Below the pieces are notes generated by a model that saw only the letters and a program-made list of their open reading frames with translations, was not told where the DNA came from and ran no database searches. From DASUPK01 sp963848955 (GTDB lineage Bacteria; Actinomycetota; Thermoleophilia; Solirubrobacterales; 70-9): a DNA stretch of 64,000 bases. Below are positions 34,707-44,447 of the stretch, one piece after another (the stretch's first letter is position 1; each line of letters begins with the position of its first letter). Both the position numbers and the translations under genes were made by a program. The stretch lies in contig CAWKFQ010000010.1 in assembly GCA_963848955.1 (NCBI GenBank), forward strand, positions 62,001 through 126,000, read 5' to 3'.

Positions 34707-36935
34707 CTACGCGGGCTGGGAGCCGGCCCGCCCGGCGGCAGCGCCAGCAGAGCGGTCACGGAGACCGACGGCGCTGATCAGCGCCCGGCGAAGCGCCCGG
34801 CGCTCGGTCATTGACGGTGGGGCGGCGGTCGGATCCCGGTATCGGTGGGTCTCGAGCTCCGTGGCGTAGCGTGCGGCGGCCGGTCCGGCCGCGCGCTGCA
34901 GCAGGTCCCGCGCGCTGCGCAGGGTCGTCCCCGGCGGCAGCGGCTTTCCCAGCCTGCGGAGGACCCGGGCGAGCTCCCGCAGCTCGGCATCGGCCAGCTC
35001 GTCGCGTCCCAGCCGGGCCCGCCGTCGCGCGCGGAAGGCGTAGGCGCCGAGCGCGGCAAGCGCCGCGACCCCGACGACGACTCCGAGGATCACCCAGGCG
35101 CCCGGCCCGGAGGACCCCTGCCCGGACTTCGCGACCAAGCCCTGTTGGGGGGCGGGTTTCGGAACGTCACCCCCGCTCACGTCGGGCGCTTGGCGTCCAG
35201 AGGCGATGTCGTCGATCGGCAGCGGGTCCGTGCCCCCGAGCTCGTCGTCGGGCTGGGCGGCGGGCGCCGCGGGCGGGGTGGGATCGAAGGTGGCCCACCC
35301 GATCCCGGGGAAGAAGACCTCGACCCAGTTGTGCGCGTCGGTGTCGTCGATCAGATAGTTGCTCCGATCGGGGTCGCGGCCTCCGGGCGCGAAGCCGGCG
35401 GCGACCCGGCTCGGGATTCCGAGCATGCGCAGCATCAGCGCCATCGCGCCGGAGAACTGCTGGCAGTAGCCGGCGCGATCCTCGGAGATGAACGCGGGCA
35501 GCGGATAGGTCCGGTTGGGGACGTCCTGCTTGTACTCGAAGTTGCTCCGCAGGTAGAGCTCGATCCGCTGAGCGGCGTCGTACGGGGTCGGCGCGCCTGC
35601 GGCGAGGCGCCGGGCGAGCCCGTACATCTCCTCGTACGGCGTGCCCTGGACCTCTCCGGAGATCGAGCGCGGGGCCGACGCGCCCCAGAGCGGCGCCTCG
35701 ATCGACCGGGCACCGCCCTCGCCCCCGGTCAAGGTGAAGGAGGCGTAGTGGGCGGCCTCCGACGGATAGGCGGTGCCCGCCGCGCGCATCTCGATCGGGC
35801 TCGGCTTCGGGTCATAGACCAGCGCGGTGTACGAGTTTCCTGGGTGCAGTTCCTGATTCATCTCCCAGACTCCATCCGCGTTGGGTGAGGCGTTGGCGTC
35901 GCGGAGAGCGAGCGTCGTCCCGGCGCCGATGGCGAAGTCGCTGGTCAGGCTTCGCACCTCGAAATTGACCCGGTCGACCCATTCGGGGTCGGGGCGTGGT
36001 GCGATCCCCTTCGGGTGGAGCTTGAGCGGTTGGCCGAGGGCGGGCTCGATGGTTGTGCCGCTCGATCGAGTCCAGCGGACGCCGTCGAAGCTGTCGAGGT
36101 TGGTCGCCTTCCAGTAATGCGGCTTCTCGCTCGCTACCTCGAGCAGGAGAGTCCCCTTCTGCGGCCAGTCGAGCGGGCCGTACGACTGGTCCCACGTGAA
36201 GCTCAGCCCGTGGGCGCTGAACAGGTTCCAGTGGCGGTAGTCGATCACCGCCTTGCCCGGGTCGACCAGCGCTGCTGCGGGCACCGCGACCAGCGCCGCG
36301 ATGGCCACGGCGAAGCCCGCGGCCGCCCGGCCGCTGGCGATCGACGGCAGCCAGAGCCAGGCGCAGACCAGGAGGACGAGGAGCGCGCCACCCGCCAGCT
36401 GCCGGTCTGGCCGGGCCCAGGCGACCGCGACCAGGTAGAGCCCGACGAGCAGGACGAGCGCGCAGATCCGCCCCGCGGCCCTGCGCCGGCGCGGCCAGAA
36501 GGCCGCGAAGGCGGCCGCGCCGACCATCAGCGGCGCCGCCAGCAGGATCACCAGGCGGGTCCAGGTGTCGGCGCCGGCGTAGGGAATCGGCACGTCGGTG
36601 AGTCCGTTCAGGCTGCGGTCGACGTTCGCCGAGAGCTCGTCCCAGTGGGGGGGCAGGAGCAGGCGGGCCGGCAGGCCGACAACCACCAGCCCGACGAGCA
36701 GCGCAACGGCGAGGACGGCCGCGCCGAGGGCCCAGCGGACGCCGTGCGGGCGCGGCAGCCGACCGATCGCCGCGAGCGCCGCACCCGCACCGGTGGCGAG
36801 CACGACGGCGAGGGCAACGCGGGTGGCGGGCGGGTCCGAGACCAGCGAGGCCCACTGCAGGGAGGCGACGATGCCGAGTGCCGCGAAGCAGATCAGCTCG
36901 ATCCGCTCGGGGCGGGGGAGGGATAGCGCGCTCAT
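34707..36935 (-). CDS. TgpA-like membrane transglutaminase-domain protein
   Basis: The intact 742-aa frame has N-terminal helices (about residues 10-215, DUF3488/TgpA-like), a long extracytoplasmic domain with a papain-like transglutaminase core, a last membrane helix (WVILGVVVGVAALAALGAYA) and a DUF4129-like cytoplasmic tail. The catalytic triad is visible: Cys in EDRAGYCQQFSGAMALMLR, His in DTDAHNWVEVFFPG, Asp in GWATFDPTPP. This enzyme type commonly forms an operon with DUF58 and MoxR genes, as here (ATGA overlap with the DUF58 gene). Substrate unknown; an envelope protein or peptidoglycan-linked role is likely. Confidence 0.92.
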   Translation of the reverse strand: MSALSLPRPERIELICFAALGIVASLQWASLVSDPPATRVALAVVLATGAGAALAAIGRLPRPHGVRWALGAAVLAVALLVGLVVVGLPARLLLPPHWDELSANVDRSLNGLTDVPIPYAGADTWTRLVILLAAPLMVGAAAFAAFWPRRRRAAGRICALVLLVGLYLVAVAWARPDRQLAGGALLVLLVCAWLWLPSIASGRAAAGFAVAIAALVAVPAAALVDPGKAVIDYRHWNLFSAHGLSFTWDQSYGPLDWPQKGTLLLEVASEKPHYWKATNLDSFDGVRWTRSSGTTIEPALGQPLKLHPKGIAPRPDPEWVDRVNFEVRSLTSDFAIGAGTTLALRDANASPNADGVWEMNQELHPGNSYTALVYDPKPSPIEMRAAGTAYPSEAAHYASFTLTGGEGGARSIEAPLWGASAPRSISGEVQGTPYEEMYGLARRLAAGAPTPYDAAQRIELYLRSNFEYKQDVPNRTYPLPAFISEDRAGYCQQFSGAMALMLRMLGIPSRVAAGFAPGGRDPDRSNYLIDDTDAHNWVEVFFPGIGWATFDPTPPAAPAAQPDDELGGTDPLPIDDIASGRQAPDVSGGDVPKPAPQQGLVAKSGQGSSGPGAWVILGVVVGVAALAALGAYAFRARRRARLGRDELADAELRELARVLRRLGKPLPPGTTLRSARDLLQRAAGPAAARYATELETHRYRDPTAAPPSMTERRALRRALISAVGLRDRSAGAAAGRAGSQPA

Positions 36936-38059
36936 GCCGCCGCCCTCTGCCTCGTCCGGCGCTCGGCCAGGGCGCCGACGGGATAACCGAAGCAGCCGGA
37001 GACGCGGAAGGCGGCCGCGCGGCGGGAGCCGGTCGGGGTGATCAGGAAGCTCCCGGCGCGGAGCTGGCGCAGCGCGGCCGGCAGGCCGTGGCCGGCGCTC
37101 ACCCAGAGGACGGCGGAGCCCCTCAGCGCGGGCATCAGCGCAGGGCCGGCGTCTGGACTGGAGACCGCGATCCGTACGTGCGCCTCGGGCCAGGAGCGGA
37201 GCGCCGGGTCGATCGTGATCGGGCGGCGCTCTCCCGGCAGCAGCAGGTCGCAGCCGCCGGAGCGCCCCAGCTCGACGCAGAGCGAGGCGGCGGCGCGCAT
37301 CGCGCGCTCCCGGTGAGCCGGGTCCGTCGACCCGCGCGGGTCGAAGACCACCAGGGGCCGCGGCTCGCCGCCGGCGACCAGGCGGCGCTCGATCATCTCG
37401 CCGGTCCGCGCCACGGCCGGCCAGTGGATTCGGCTGGCGGGGCTGCCGTCGCGATAGGGCCGCAGCCCGTCCACCTCGAACTGAGCTGGGCCGCCCCGGC
37501 GCGAGACCGCGTCGCTGGCGTGGCCCGAGCCCGGCGACTGTCCGCGCGGCTCCCCGCCCGGGCCGACCCCGCGCACCGGATCGGTGCGCGGCAACACGAC
37601 CAGGTCGAGGGCGCTCTTTGACTCCAGCCGCCGCTGCCAGAGGCCAAGCGGGTCGCGAACGACGAGCCGGGCCGGATCGAGGTGGACGCGCCCCGGGCTG
37701 GTCAGCCAGACCGCGCGGTCCAGTCGGCGTGACCAGCGCGGGCCGACCGGGACGCTCCGCTCGAGCAGCGGGTCGGAGAGCTCACCGCCCGGGGGAGGGA
37801 CGAGCGTGTGGCGCAGCCGGATGCGAAGTGGATAGGCCTCGCTCTCCTCGATCCGCCCCGGTCCCGAGACCCGCTCGAGTCGCCCGCGCAGGGTGGAGAG
37901 CTCGACCCAGCCGATGGCGCCGAGCGCCAGCCCGAGCAGCGCGATCCCACAGACGGTGGCGGCGGTCAGCCCGAAGCCGATGCCGACGAGGACGAAGACC
38001 AGTCCCAGCGCGGCGGTCGCGGGCGCCCGCGGGGCGGCGGACTCCCTCGACCGGTCCAT
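36932..38059 (-). CDS. DUF58 (vWA-like) membrane protein
   Basis: The 375-aa protein starts with two helices (about residues 15-55), then a beta-rich part and the DUF58 signature VDGLRPYRDGSPASRIHWPA with RTGEMIERRL, and a vWA-like C-terminal region (PLVVFDPRGSTDPAHRERAM). DUF58 proteins are the usual substrates or partners of MoxR ATPases. It sits between MoxR (1-nt overlap) and TgpA (ATGA overlap), a standard three-gene unit. Confidence 0.9.
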   Translation of the reverse strand: MDRSRESAAPRAPATAALGLVFVLVGIGFGLTAATVCGIALLGLALGAIGWVELSTLRGRLERVSGPGRIEESEAYPLRIRLRHTLVPPPGGELSDPLLERSVPVGPRWSRRLDRAVWLTSPGRVHLDPARLVVRDPLGLWQRRLESKSALDLVVLPRTDPVRGVGPGGEPRGQSPGSGHASDAVSRRGGPAQFEVDGLRPYRDGSPASRIHWPAVARTGEMIERRLVAGGEPRPLVVFDPRGSTDPAHRERAMRAAASLCVELGRSGGCDLLLPGERRPITIDPALRSWPEAHVRIAVSSPDAGPALMPALRGSAVLWVSAGHGLPAALRQLRAGSFLITPTGSRRAAAFRVSGCFGYPVGALAERRTRQRAAA

Positions 38060-39009
38060 CAGAGCGCGGGGACGCGGTCGATCGCCTCGCGGATCACCGC
38101 CTCGCGCTGGTCGCCATCGACCTCGTAGGAGAGGAGCAGGCGGTGGGCGAGGACGGAGGGCGCGAGCGCCTGGACGTCGTCGGGGAGGACGTGGTCGCGC
38201 CCCTCGAGCGCCGCCAGCGCCTTGGCCGCGCGAAAGAGCATCAGCCCGGCGCGGGGGCTGGCGCCGAGCTCGACCCGCTCATCGCGGCGGGTGGCGTCGC
38301 AGATCGCGACCACGTAGCGGCGCAGCGGTTCCGTGCCCTCGATTCCGGAGAGGGCCGCCTGCGCGCCGCGAATGCCGCTCACGTCGGCGACCGGCGTGAG
38401 CTCCTCGACGGGGTCGCGGTCGGCGTGCTCGGCCAGCATCGCGGACTCGTCCCAGGCATCGGGGTAGCCGAGCGTGACCCGGACCATGAAGCGGTCGAGC
38501 TCCGCCTCGGGGAGGGGGTAGGTGCCCTCATACTCGGTGGGGTTCTGCGTGGCGAGCACCACGAACGGCAGGGCCAGCTCGTGCTTGTGGCCGTCGATCG
38601 TGATCTGGCGCTCCTGCATGCACTCGAGCAGGCCGGACTGCGTCTTCGGCGAGGCGCGGTTGATCTCGTCGACCAGCACGACGTTGGCGAACACCGGGCC
38701 CGGGTGGAACTCGAAGGTCGAGGTGCGCTGGTTGAAGACGTTCGTGCCGACCAGGTCGGCGGGCAGCAGGTCCGAGGTGCACTGGACGCGGGCGTACTCG
38801 GCCTCCAGCGAGCGGGCGAGCGACCGGGCGAGAGCGGTCTTGCCGACGCCGGGCGCGTCCTCGATCAGGACGTGGCCTTCGGCCAGCAGGGCGACGATCA
38901 CGTCCCTGACCACCTGATCGGGTGCCTTCACGGCCCGCGAGATGTTGTCCCTCAACCGCGAGCCGAGTTCAGCGACCTCGAAAAGATCCAGCCTCGGCGC
39001 AGTCGCCAT
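38059..39009 (-). CDS. MoxR-family AAA+ ATPase
   Basis: The 316-aa protein has the AAA-3 core: Walker A IEDAPGVGKTALARSLARSL, Walker B NVVLVDEINRASPKTQSGLL, sensor LATQNPTEYEGTYPLPEAEL and RFMVRVTLGYP. These chaperone-like ATPases remodel or activate vWA proteins; the DUF58 gene follows with a 1-nt overlap. This is the promoter-proximal gene of the MoxR-DUF58-TgpA operon. The 151-bp gap upstream (39010-39160) shows no other gene that I trust. Confidence 0.94.
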   Translation of the reverse strand: MATAPRLDLFEVAELGSRLRDNISRAVKAPDQVVRDVIVALLAEGHVLIEDAPGVGKTALARSLARSLEAEYARVQCTSDLLPADLVGTNVFNQRTSTFEFHPGPVFANVVLVDEINRASPKTQSGLLECMQERQITIDGHKHELALPFVVLATQNPTEYEGTYPLPEAELDRFMVRVTLGYPDAWDESAMLAEHADRDPVEELTPVADVSGIRGAQAALSGIEGTEPLRRYVVAICDATRRDERVELGASPRAGLMLFRAAKALAALEGRDHVLPDDVQALAPSVLAHRLLLSYEVDGDQREAVIREAIDRVPAL

Positions 39010-39160
39010 TGCCTCATGGTACGCCCGGGCTCAAGCAGGGGATTGGGCTGCGGCGGAACTCAGCGTTCGAGCAGAAACTTCAGCCTGTCGGTGGCCGGGT
39101 CGGCGACCTTGCGAAAGACCTTGAAGGTGAGAGCTCCCGGATCGCCTCGTCGCCGGCCGC

Positions 39161-39295
39161 TCAGTTGTCCTTCGGGCCCCAGCGGCGCAGCGCGAAGATC
39201 GTCAACAGGACCGAGCCGACCGGGAAACCGAAGATCGCCGTATCGGCCAGCACGTGGCCGGCGTGGGCGAGGGGGATGACCACGGTCGGATCCAT
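39161..39295 (-). CDS. 44-aa hydrophobic peptide ending the acyl-CoA dehydrogenase operon
   Basis: ATG 39295 opens MDPTVVIPLAHAGHVLADTA, continues with one helix (IFGFPVGSVLLTIFALRRW) and ends GPKDN. The ATG overlaps the stop of the large membrane protein gene (TGATG), which argues that it is translated as its partner. Histidines in its first third echo the His-rich helices of that protein. No known family. Confidence 0.6.
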   Translation of the reverse strand: MDPTVVIPLAHAGHVLADTAIFGFPVGSVLLTIFALRRWGPKDN

Positions 39296-41210
39296 CAGGC
39301 CGTCGCAGGTCTGGTGCGGGGCTTCGGGCCCTCCTCGACCTGCTTCGCGGGACCGACCCCGGCGGGCTCGGCCGATTCATCGGGCGGGCCGCCGCCGCGC
39401 TTCTCGAGCCGCGCCAGGCCCCAGCCGACCACGAAGATCAGGGCCAGCGAGATCAGGCCGACGCCGAGGTAGGCGGCCAGGGTGAGCCAGCCGGGCGACG
39501 TCGTGCTTCTGCTCGCGCTGGAGGTTCTTCTTGTCGAGGACGAAGTCGCGCGTGCCGTGCTCGACGACCGGCACCTCGCTCGACCGGGATCGCCGGGTCC
39601 GTCGGGCAGGAAGATCGGCAGGCCCGCGAGCTCGCGGCCCTTGTGGAGGCGGAGCGTCGTCTTCCAGGTGCCGTCGACAGGGATCGGCTCGGTGATCCGG
39701 TAGGTGCCCGGGCCGATCTCATCGAGCTGGCTGACGTGGCTGCGGCCCGTCGCCGCCCTGCCAGCTGGTCGTTGAACCAGTAGGCGCCGTCGGCCGCGTC
39801 GGGCGGGTCGAGCTGGACGGTGCCCGTGGCGACTCGGCCGTCCGGCGTGTTCTGCACGTTCAGGTCGAAGGTCGCGCGGACGCCGGGCCCGGCGTTGACC
39901 GGGATCCAGAAGGCGATCACGCCGACCGCGGCCACGGCCGCGACGGGCAGGACCGCGAGGCGCGGCATCCGCTCGCGTGCGCGTCGACCGCCCGGGGTGA
40001 GCGCGCGGCCGACGAAGCCGCCGATCACGCCGCCGGCGAGCGCGGCGAGGAGGCCGAGGATCGCGGCCTCGGGGAAGAGCGAGGCCGGACCCACTCGTTG
40101 ACCACCCAGATCTGGTTCCAGGCCCCACTCGGCCGGCGAGCCCGATCGTGCCGATCCCGAGGCCGGCGAGCGCGCCGAAGGTGATCGGGCGCTCGGCGGC
40201 GGAGCGCCCGCGCAGCCAGAGCAGCGCGACGCCCTCGACCACCAGCGCCTCGACCAGGTAGAGCGGGAAGGTGCGGGATGGTCTGGCCGAAGACGCGGCC
40301 CGACCAGCAGGGCCAGCAGTGCCGCGGATCGCGACGTAGACGAGCACCGCCGCCGATCGCGCCGCCGGGGCCGAAGCGGATCCGCGCGGTCGACCAGGCG
40401 CGATCCCGGCGGCGAGCATGATCAGCGACCGGCTGCAGCACGCAGCGAGAACTGCGGCACGCTGAAGTCGAACTCGGCCTGGAAGGTGGAGAGCGCCGAC
40501 CAGGAAGGCGCCGGCGAGGACGAGCTCGCGGACGCGGGTCCAGCGACGGCAGAGCGGGCGGCCCTGGCGTCGCGGCCGCTCCTCGTCGCCCTCGACGTGG
40601 AGCGCCCAGGCGCCGAGCACCGAGAGCGAGGCGCCGCCGATCAGCATCAGGTGGGTCGGGCCCCAGAGGGTCACGTCCTGGCCGAAGATCCGGTGCCAGA
40701 CGTCGTCGAGCGGGAAGGCCGAGAGCGAGACGGCGCCGCAGATCGCGATCATCGATCGCGCCGATCGGCGCGTGCCAGCCGGGCGCGATCTCGAACGAGG
40801 TGCGGGTCGGCCGGTCGGGCAGCGCGACGCCGAGCACGCCCGGCGAGTGAAGACGCCGAAGAGCCCGGCGAGGATGAAGTAGTGGGCGGGGTTGGCGAGC
40901 GGGCCGGGGTCGCGGCCGTCGTCGATGTGCAGGGAGATGTCCCAGTACATGCCGAAGACGGCGATCAGCAGCGTGATCGCCGAGGAAGGTGCCCGGCAGC
41001 GCCGCCCAGCCGGGGAGGCCGGTGACGCGCTCGGCGAGGGTCGGCGAGCCGGCCGAGCAGCGGGAAGCGGCCCGGCCTTGTAGAGCAGGATCGGGCCGAG
41101 CAGGAGGATCGTGACGACCACCGCGCCGGCGCGTGGCGATGATCGCCTCGCCGGTCTCGGCGCCGCCCGCGGGCGGGGCTCTCGGCGGCCCGAGCAAGCA
41201 GGAGGATCAT
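39295..41210 (-). CDS. Polytopic membrane protein with conserved histidines, unknown function, many frameshifts
   Basis: About 638 aa starting at ATG 41210 (overlapping the hydrolase stop, ATGA). The readable parts are hydrophobic helices separated by motifs with histidines: FGMYWDISLHIDDGRDPGPL, ANPAHYFILAGLFGVF, FPLDDVWHRIFGQDVTLWGP and THLMLIGGASLSVLGAWALH. After about ten helices comes an exported beta-type domain with GTYRITEPIPVDGTWKTTLR and LHKGRELAGLPIFLPD, and a last helix (LGVGLISLALIFVVGWGLAR). I recognise the type from other actinobacteria but know no function. The His pattern could bind metal or heme. Frames change every 100-300 bp, so the exact sequence is unreliable. Confidence 0.6.
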
Positions 41211-42223
41211 CGCGTGCCTCCCTTCGGCGCTGTCCTCGGGCGCGGATCGGGCCCGCGCTGCAGGCGCTCGCGCACCGTCTCCAGCGACCACTCGAAGGGC
41301 TCGGTCTCCTCGATGAAGCTCGGTCAGCTCGCGGACGACGCGGTCCGGCGCGTCGAGCATCGGCCAGTGGCCCGAGCCCTCGATCTCGACGTAGCGGCTG
41401 TGCGCGACGATCTCGTGGGCGTTGCGGCCGTGCTCGACCGGGATCACCGGGTCGTCGGTCGCCCCAGATGATCAGGGTCGGCATCTGGTCGGCGAGGTAG
41501 AGGCGGTCGAGCGCGCAGACCCGCTGGCCGTCGGGGTCGATCACGCTGCGCATCGTGTGCGAGGAAGGCGTCGCGGGCCCCCTGCTCGACCAGCGAGGCG
41601 TAGCCGCGGGCGAACTCGGCCAGGTCGGGCCCGGCCTCGAGCCCGAGCTTGGCCGGCGACCGAGCGCACCGCCTCGCCGGCGCTGCACCGACCACTCGCG
41701 CGCCATCAGCGGCAGCACCCACTCCGAGCCCGGCAGGGTGGCGGCGCGCAGCAGCGGGTGGACCTCCCTGCCCGAGGCCGCCGGAGCGAGATCAGCGCCA
41801 TCCGCTCGACGTACTCGGGGAAGAGGTAGGAGAACTGCATCGCGATGCCCGCCGCCGAGCGAGTGGCCGACGACGGTGCCGCGCTCGAAGCCGAGCACCG
41901 CGAGCAGGTCGCGGACCCCGGCGGCGTAGGCGCCCAGCGAGTAGTCGCCGCGCGGCTTGGCCGAGCGGCCGTGGCCGAGCAGGTCGGGCGCGATCACCGT
42001 GTAGCGCTCGGCGAGCCGCGGCATCACCTCGCGCCAGGCACTCGCGAGGTCGAGGTGATCCCGTGCAGCAGCACCAGCAGCGGCCCCTCGCCGGCGGCCT
42101 GGTAGCCGACCGGTGGCCGTGCAGCTCGATCTCCTCGTAGCGGGCCGAGCTCGTGGCTCGGCGATCGGGCTTCGCCAGGCCTCGTCGGCGGGCTCAGCCG
42201 GTCGTCTCGAGCGGTCTGCCCAT
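41207..42223 (-). CDS. Alpha/beta hydrolase, several frameshifts
   Basis: ATG 42223 follows a good GGGAGGT site and gives about 337 aa. The fold is evident from LLVLLHGITSTS (oxyanion region), ERYTVIAPDLLGHGRSAKPR, the nucleophile elbow VVGHSLGGG and the acid/His strands LIIWGDR and EGSGHWPMLDAPDRVVRELT. It lies between the acyl-CoA dehydrogenase and the His-rich membrane protein in one operon. The reading frame breaks several times (near 42190, 42120, 41880 and beyond). Substrate unknown; an ester or thioester is plausible next to an acyl-CoA dehydrogenase. Confidence 0.75.
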
Positions 42224-42252
42224 CACTACCTCCCGTTCGATGCCGTACCCGG

Positions 42253-43559
42253 TTACTTGATGTGCACGCCGGAGATCGCCCGGCTGATCACCAGTCGCTG
42301 GATCTCCGAGGTGCCCTCGAAGATCGTCCAGATCTTCGCGTCGCGGTGCATCCGCTCGACCGGGAACTCCCGCGAGTAGCCGTTGCCGCCGAGGATCTGG
42401 ATCGCGCGCTCGGTCGCCCAGACGGCGACCTCGCCGGCCTTCAGCTTCGACATCGAGCCCTCGGCGTTGTCGAAGTCCTGGCCCGTCTTGCCCATCCAGG
42501 CGGCGCGCCAGACGAGCAGCCGGGCGGCGTCGATCTCCATCTTCATGTCGGCGAGGGTGAAGGCGATCGCCTGGTTCTCGATGATCTTGCGGCCCGAACG
42601 CCTCGCGCTCCTTGGCGTAGTCGAGCGCGTACTCGTAGGCGGCGCGGGCGATGCCGACCGCCTGCGCGCCGACCGTCGGCCGCGAGAGCTCGAAGGTCCG
42701 CATCGCGGCCTGGCCCTTGGAGCTCTTGCCCTCGCGCGCCTTGGCGAGCCGCTCGTCGAGCTTCTCCTTGCCGCCGAGCAGGCAGGAGCCGGGGATGCGG
42801 CAGTCGTCGAGGTGGACGTCGGCGGTGTGCGAGGCGCGGATGCCGTGCTTCTTCACCTTGGCGCCCTGCTCGAGGCCCTTGGTCCCGGGCGGGACGACGA
42901 AGGCGGCGTGGCCGCGCGAGCCGAGCTCGCGGTCGACCGAGGCGATCACCACGTGGACGTTGGCGATGCCGCCGTTGGTCGCCCAGGCCTTCTGGCCGTT
43001 GAGCACCCACTCGTCCTTGGCCTCGTCGTACTTGGCGGTGGTCCGGTAGCCGGAGACGTCGGAGCCGGCGTCGGGCTCGGAGGCGCAGAAGGCCGCGACC
43101 TTGACGTCGTCGGCGGTGCCGAAGCACTGCGGCACCCACTCGACCATCTGCTCGGGCGTGCCCGAGCCGAAGATGCCGGCGACCGCGAGCGTGGTGCCGA
43201 AGATCGACATGCCGATCCCGGCGTCGCCCCAGAAGAGCTCCTCGTTGACGATCGGGAAGGTGAGCCCGGAGGGGTCGGCCCAGAACTGGGCGATCGACCT
43301 CGAAGCCGTAGAGCCCGATCTTGGCCGCCTCCTGCACGATCGGCCAGGGGAACTCCTCCTTCTCGTCCCACTCCTGCGCCGCCGGCCGCACCGTCTGCTC
43401 GGCGAACCCGTGGGCCCACTCGCGGATGTCCTTCTGGTCCTGGGAGAGCTCCAGCGAGAAGGTCGAGTCCGGCGCGTCGATCCCGAGCTGCTCGGAGATT
43501 TGCCCATCAACCTGCTGGGGGTTGCTGTCGTCCGCAATCGTCTGCTCTTCGGTCGCCAT
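42253..43559 (-). CDS. Acyl-CoA dehydrogenase, two frameshifts
   Basis: About 434 aa starting at ATG 43559 (after AAAGGAG). Family motifs run in order: AAFCASEPDAGSDVSGYRTT (FAD/substrate site), WVLNGQKAWATNGGIANVHV, ASHTADVHLDDCRIPG, ILGGNGYSREFPVERMHRDA and IWTIFEGTSEIQRLVISRAI, where Glu in FEGTSEIQ is the catalytic base position of short/medium-chain enzymes. One extra base near 43300 (YGFE-SIAQFW) and one near 42592 (AFG-RKIIENQ) split the frame. It leads the operon facing a TetR gene, across a double palindromic operator, so fatty acid or related acyl catabolism under TetR control is likely. Confidence 0.9.
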
Positions 43560-43621
43560 CTCGCTTCGCTTCTCCTTTGTCGGTGCTCCCGCCCACCGGC
43601 TCTGCGGGGGCGTCGCGCTGC

Positions 43622-43664
43622 AATTCCTACCGAGAGTAGCAAGATGCTACCCTGAGTAGGAATT
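43622..43664. promoter_or_regulatory. Tandem TetR-type operators, CTAC-N5-GTAG twice
   Basis: CCTACCGAGAGTAGC (43626-43640) and GCTACCCTGAGTAGG (43646-43660) are each CTAC-N5-GTAG palindromes, 20 bp apart, inside a larger palindrome AATTCCTAC/GTAGGAATT. The block overlaps the TTG start of the TetR gene at 43664 and lies 63 bp before the acyl-CoA dehydrogenase start. Probable control of both directions by two repressor dimers. Confidence 0.75.
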
Positions 43665-44317
43665 TGGAAACGAGAACCTCGTCACACACGCCCCGGAAGC
43701 GGGCGGCTCATCTCGGGCCCGAGCGCCGGCGGCCCGAGGTGCTCGACGCGGGGCTCAAGCTGTTTCTCGAGTCGGGCTATGACGGGACCTCGATGCAGGC
43801 GGTCGCCGACGAGGCGGGGGTGACCAAGCCGGTCGTCTATGCCTGCTTCGACAGCAAGGACGACCTCTTCAGGTCGCTGCTCGCCCGCGAGGAGCAGCGG
43901 ATCGTCGGTGAGATCCAGGGGGCCTTCTCGAGCGCCGACCTCTCCGATCCCGAGACCACTCTGGTCGAGGGCTTCACCGGCTTCCTGCGGGCCGTGGGCG
44001 ACTCGCCGGAGGTCTACCGGCTGATCTTCCTGGGGGAGGGAGGCGGCAACGCGGCGGTCGCTCACCGCATCCAGCGCGGCCGCGAGGAGCAGGTGAGCTT
44101 TCTGAGCGAGCTGGCGAAGGGCTGGCTCGAGTCGAATGGCAACGGCAAGCGGTCGAATGCCGACGTCGAGCGGTCGGCACGCATGCTCGGCTACTCGATC
44201 GCCGGACTCGCGGAGTCCGGCGCGCGTCTGCTGCTCTCCAGCGATGACGACTGGACGCCGGAGAGCCTCGGGCGCGAGCTGGGTCGCCTCGCGGCCGCAG
44301 CTCAGTCTGCAGTCTGA
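43664..44317 (+). CDS. TetR-family regulator 1
   Basis: The 217-aa protein starts at TTG 43664, inside the operator. It has a TetR HTH (RRPEVLDAGLKLFLESGYDG, then TSMQAVADEAGVTKPVVYAC) and a ligand domain with FLRAVGDSPEVYRLIFLGEG. It is divergent from the acyl-CoA dehydrogenase operon and most likely represses it and itself until an acyl-CoA or lipid ligand binds. The recognition helix region AGVTKPVVY also occurs in the second TetR (45563), in line with their similar operator half-sites. Confidence 0.88.
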   Translation: METRTSSHTPRKRAAHLGPERRRPEVLDAGLKLFLESGYDGTSMQAVADEAGVTKPVVYACFDSKDDLFRSLLAREEQRIVGEIQGAFSSADLSDPETTLVEGFTGFLRAVGDSPEVYRLIFLGEGGGNAAVAHRIQRGREEQVSFLSELAKGWLESNGNGKRSNADVERSARMLGYSIAGLAESGARLLLSSDDDWTPESLGRELGRLAAAAQSAV

Positions 44318-44382
44318 TCCCCTCCCTGGCTCTCAAAGCCCCATCCGTCCCCTGGTTCGGACCCCAAGCCGATTGATCCGAC

Positions 44383-44398
44383 TCGCGAGGGATCGCGA
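44383..44398. promoter_or_regulatory. TCGCGA-N4-TCGCGA palindrome before the HAF-repeat gene
   Basis: Two TCGCGA half-sites, each self-complementary, flank GGGA, about 50 bp upstream of ATG 44448. It could be a regulator site or a hairpin; G/C richness makes chance occurrence possible. Confidence 0.3.
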
Positions 44399-44447
44399 AC
44401 GTGTGGAGGAACGAGGGTCGATTCCGACCAAGAAGGGGGCCAATCCA

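Noticed and set aside
39060..39140. Protein-like tail LTFKVFRKVADPATDRLKFL between MoxR and the 44-aa peptide
   Set aside because: It looks plausible for 25 residues but has no start of its own, and the upstream frame is not protein-like. It could be the continuation of the 44-aa frame only if a frameshift is assumed.
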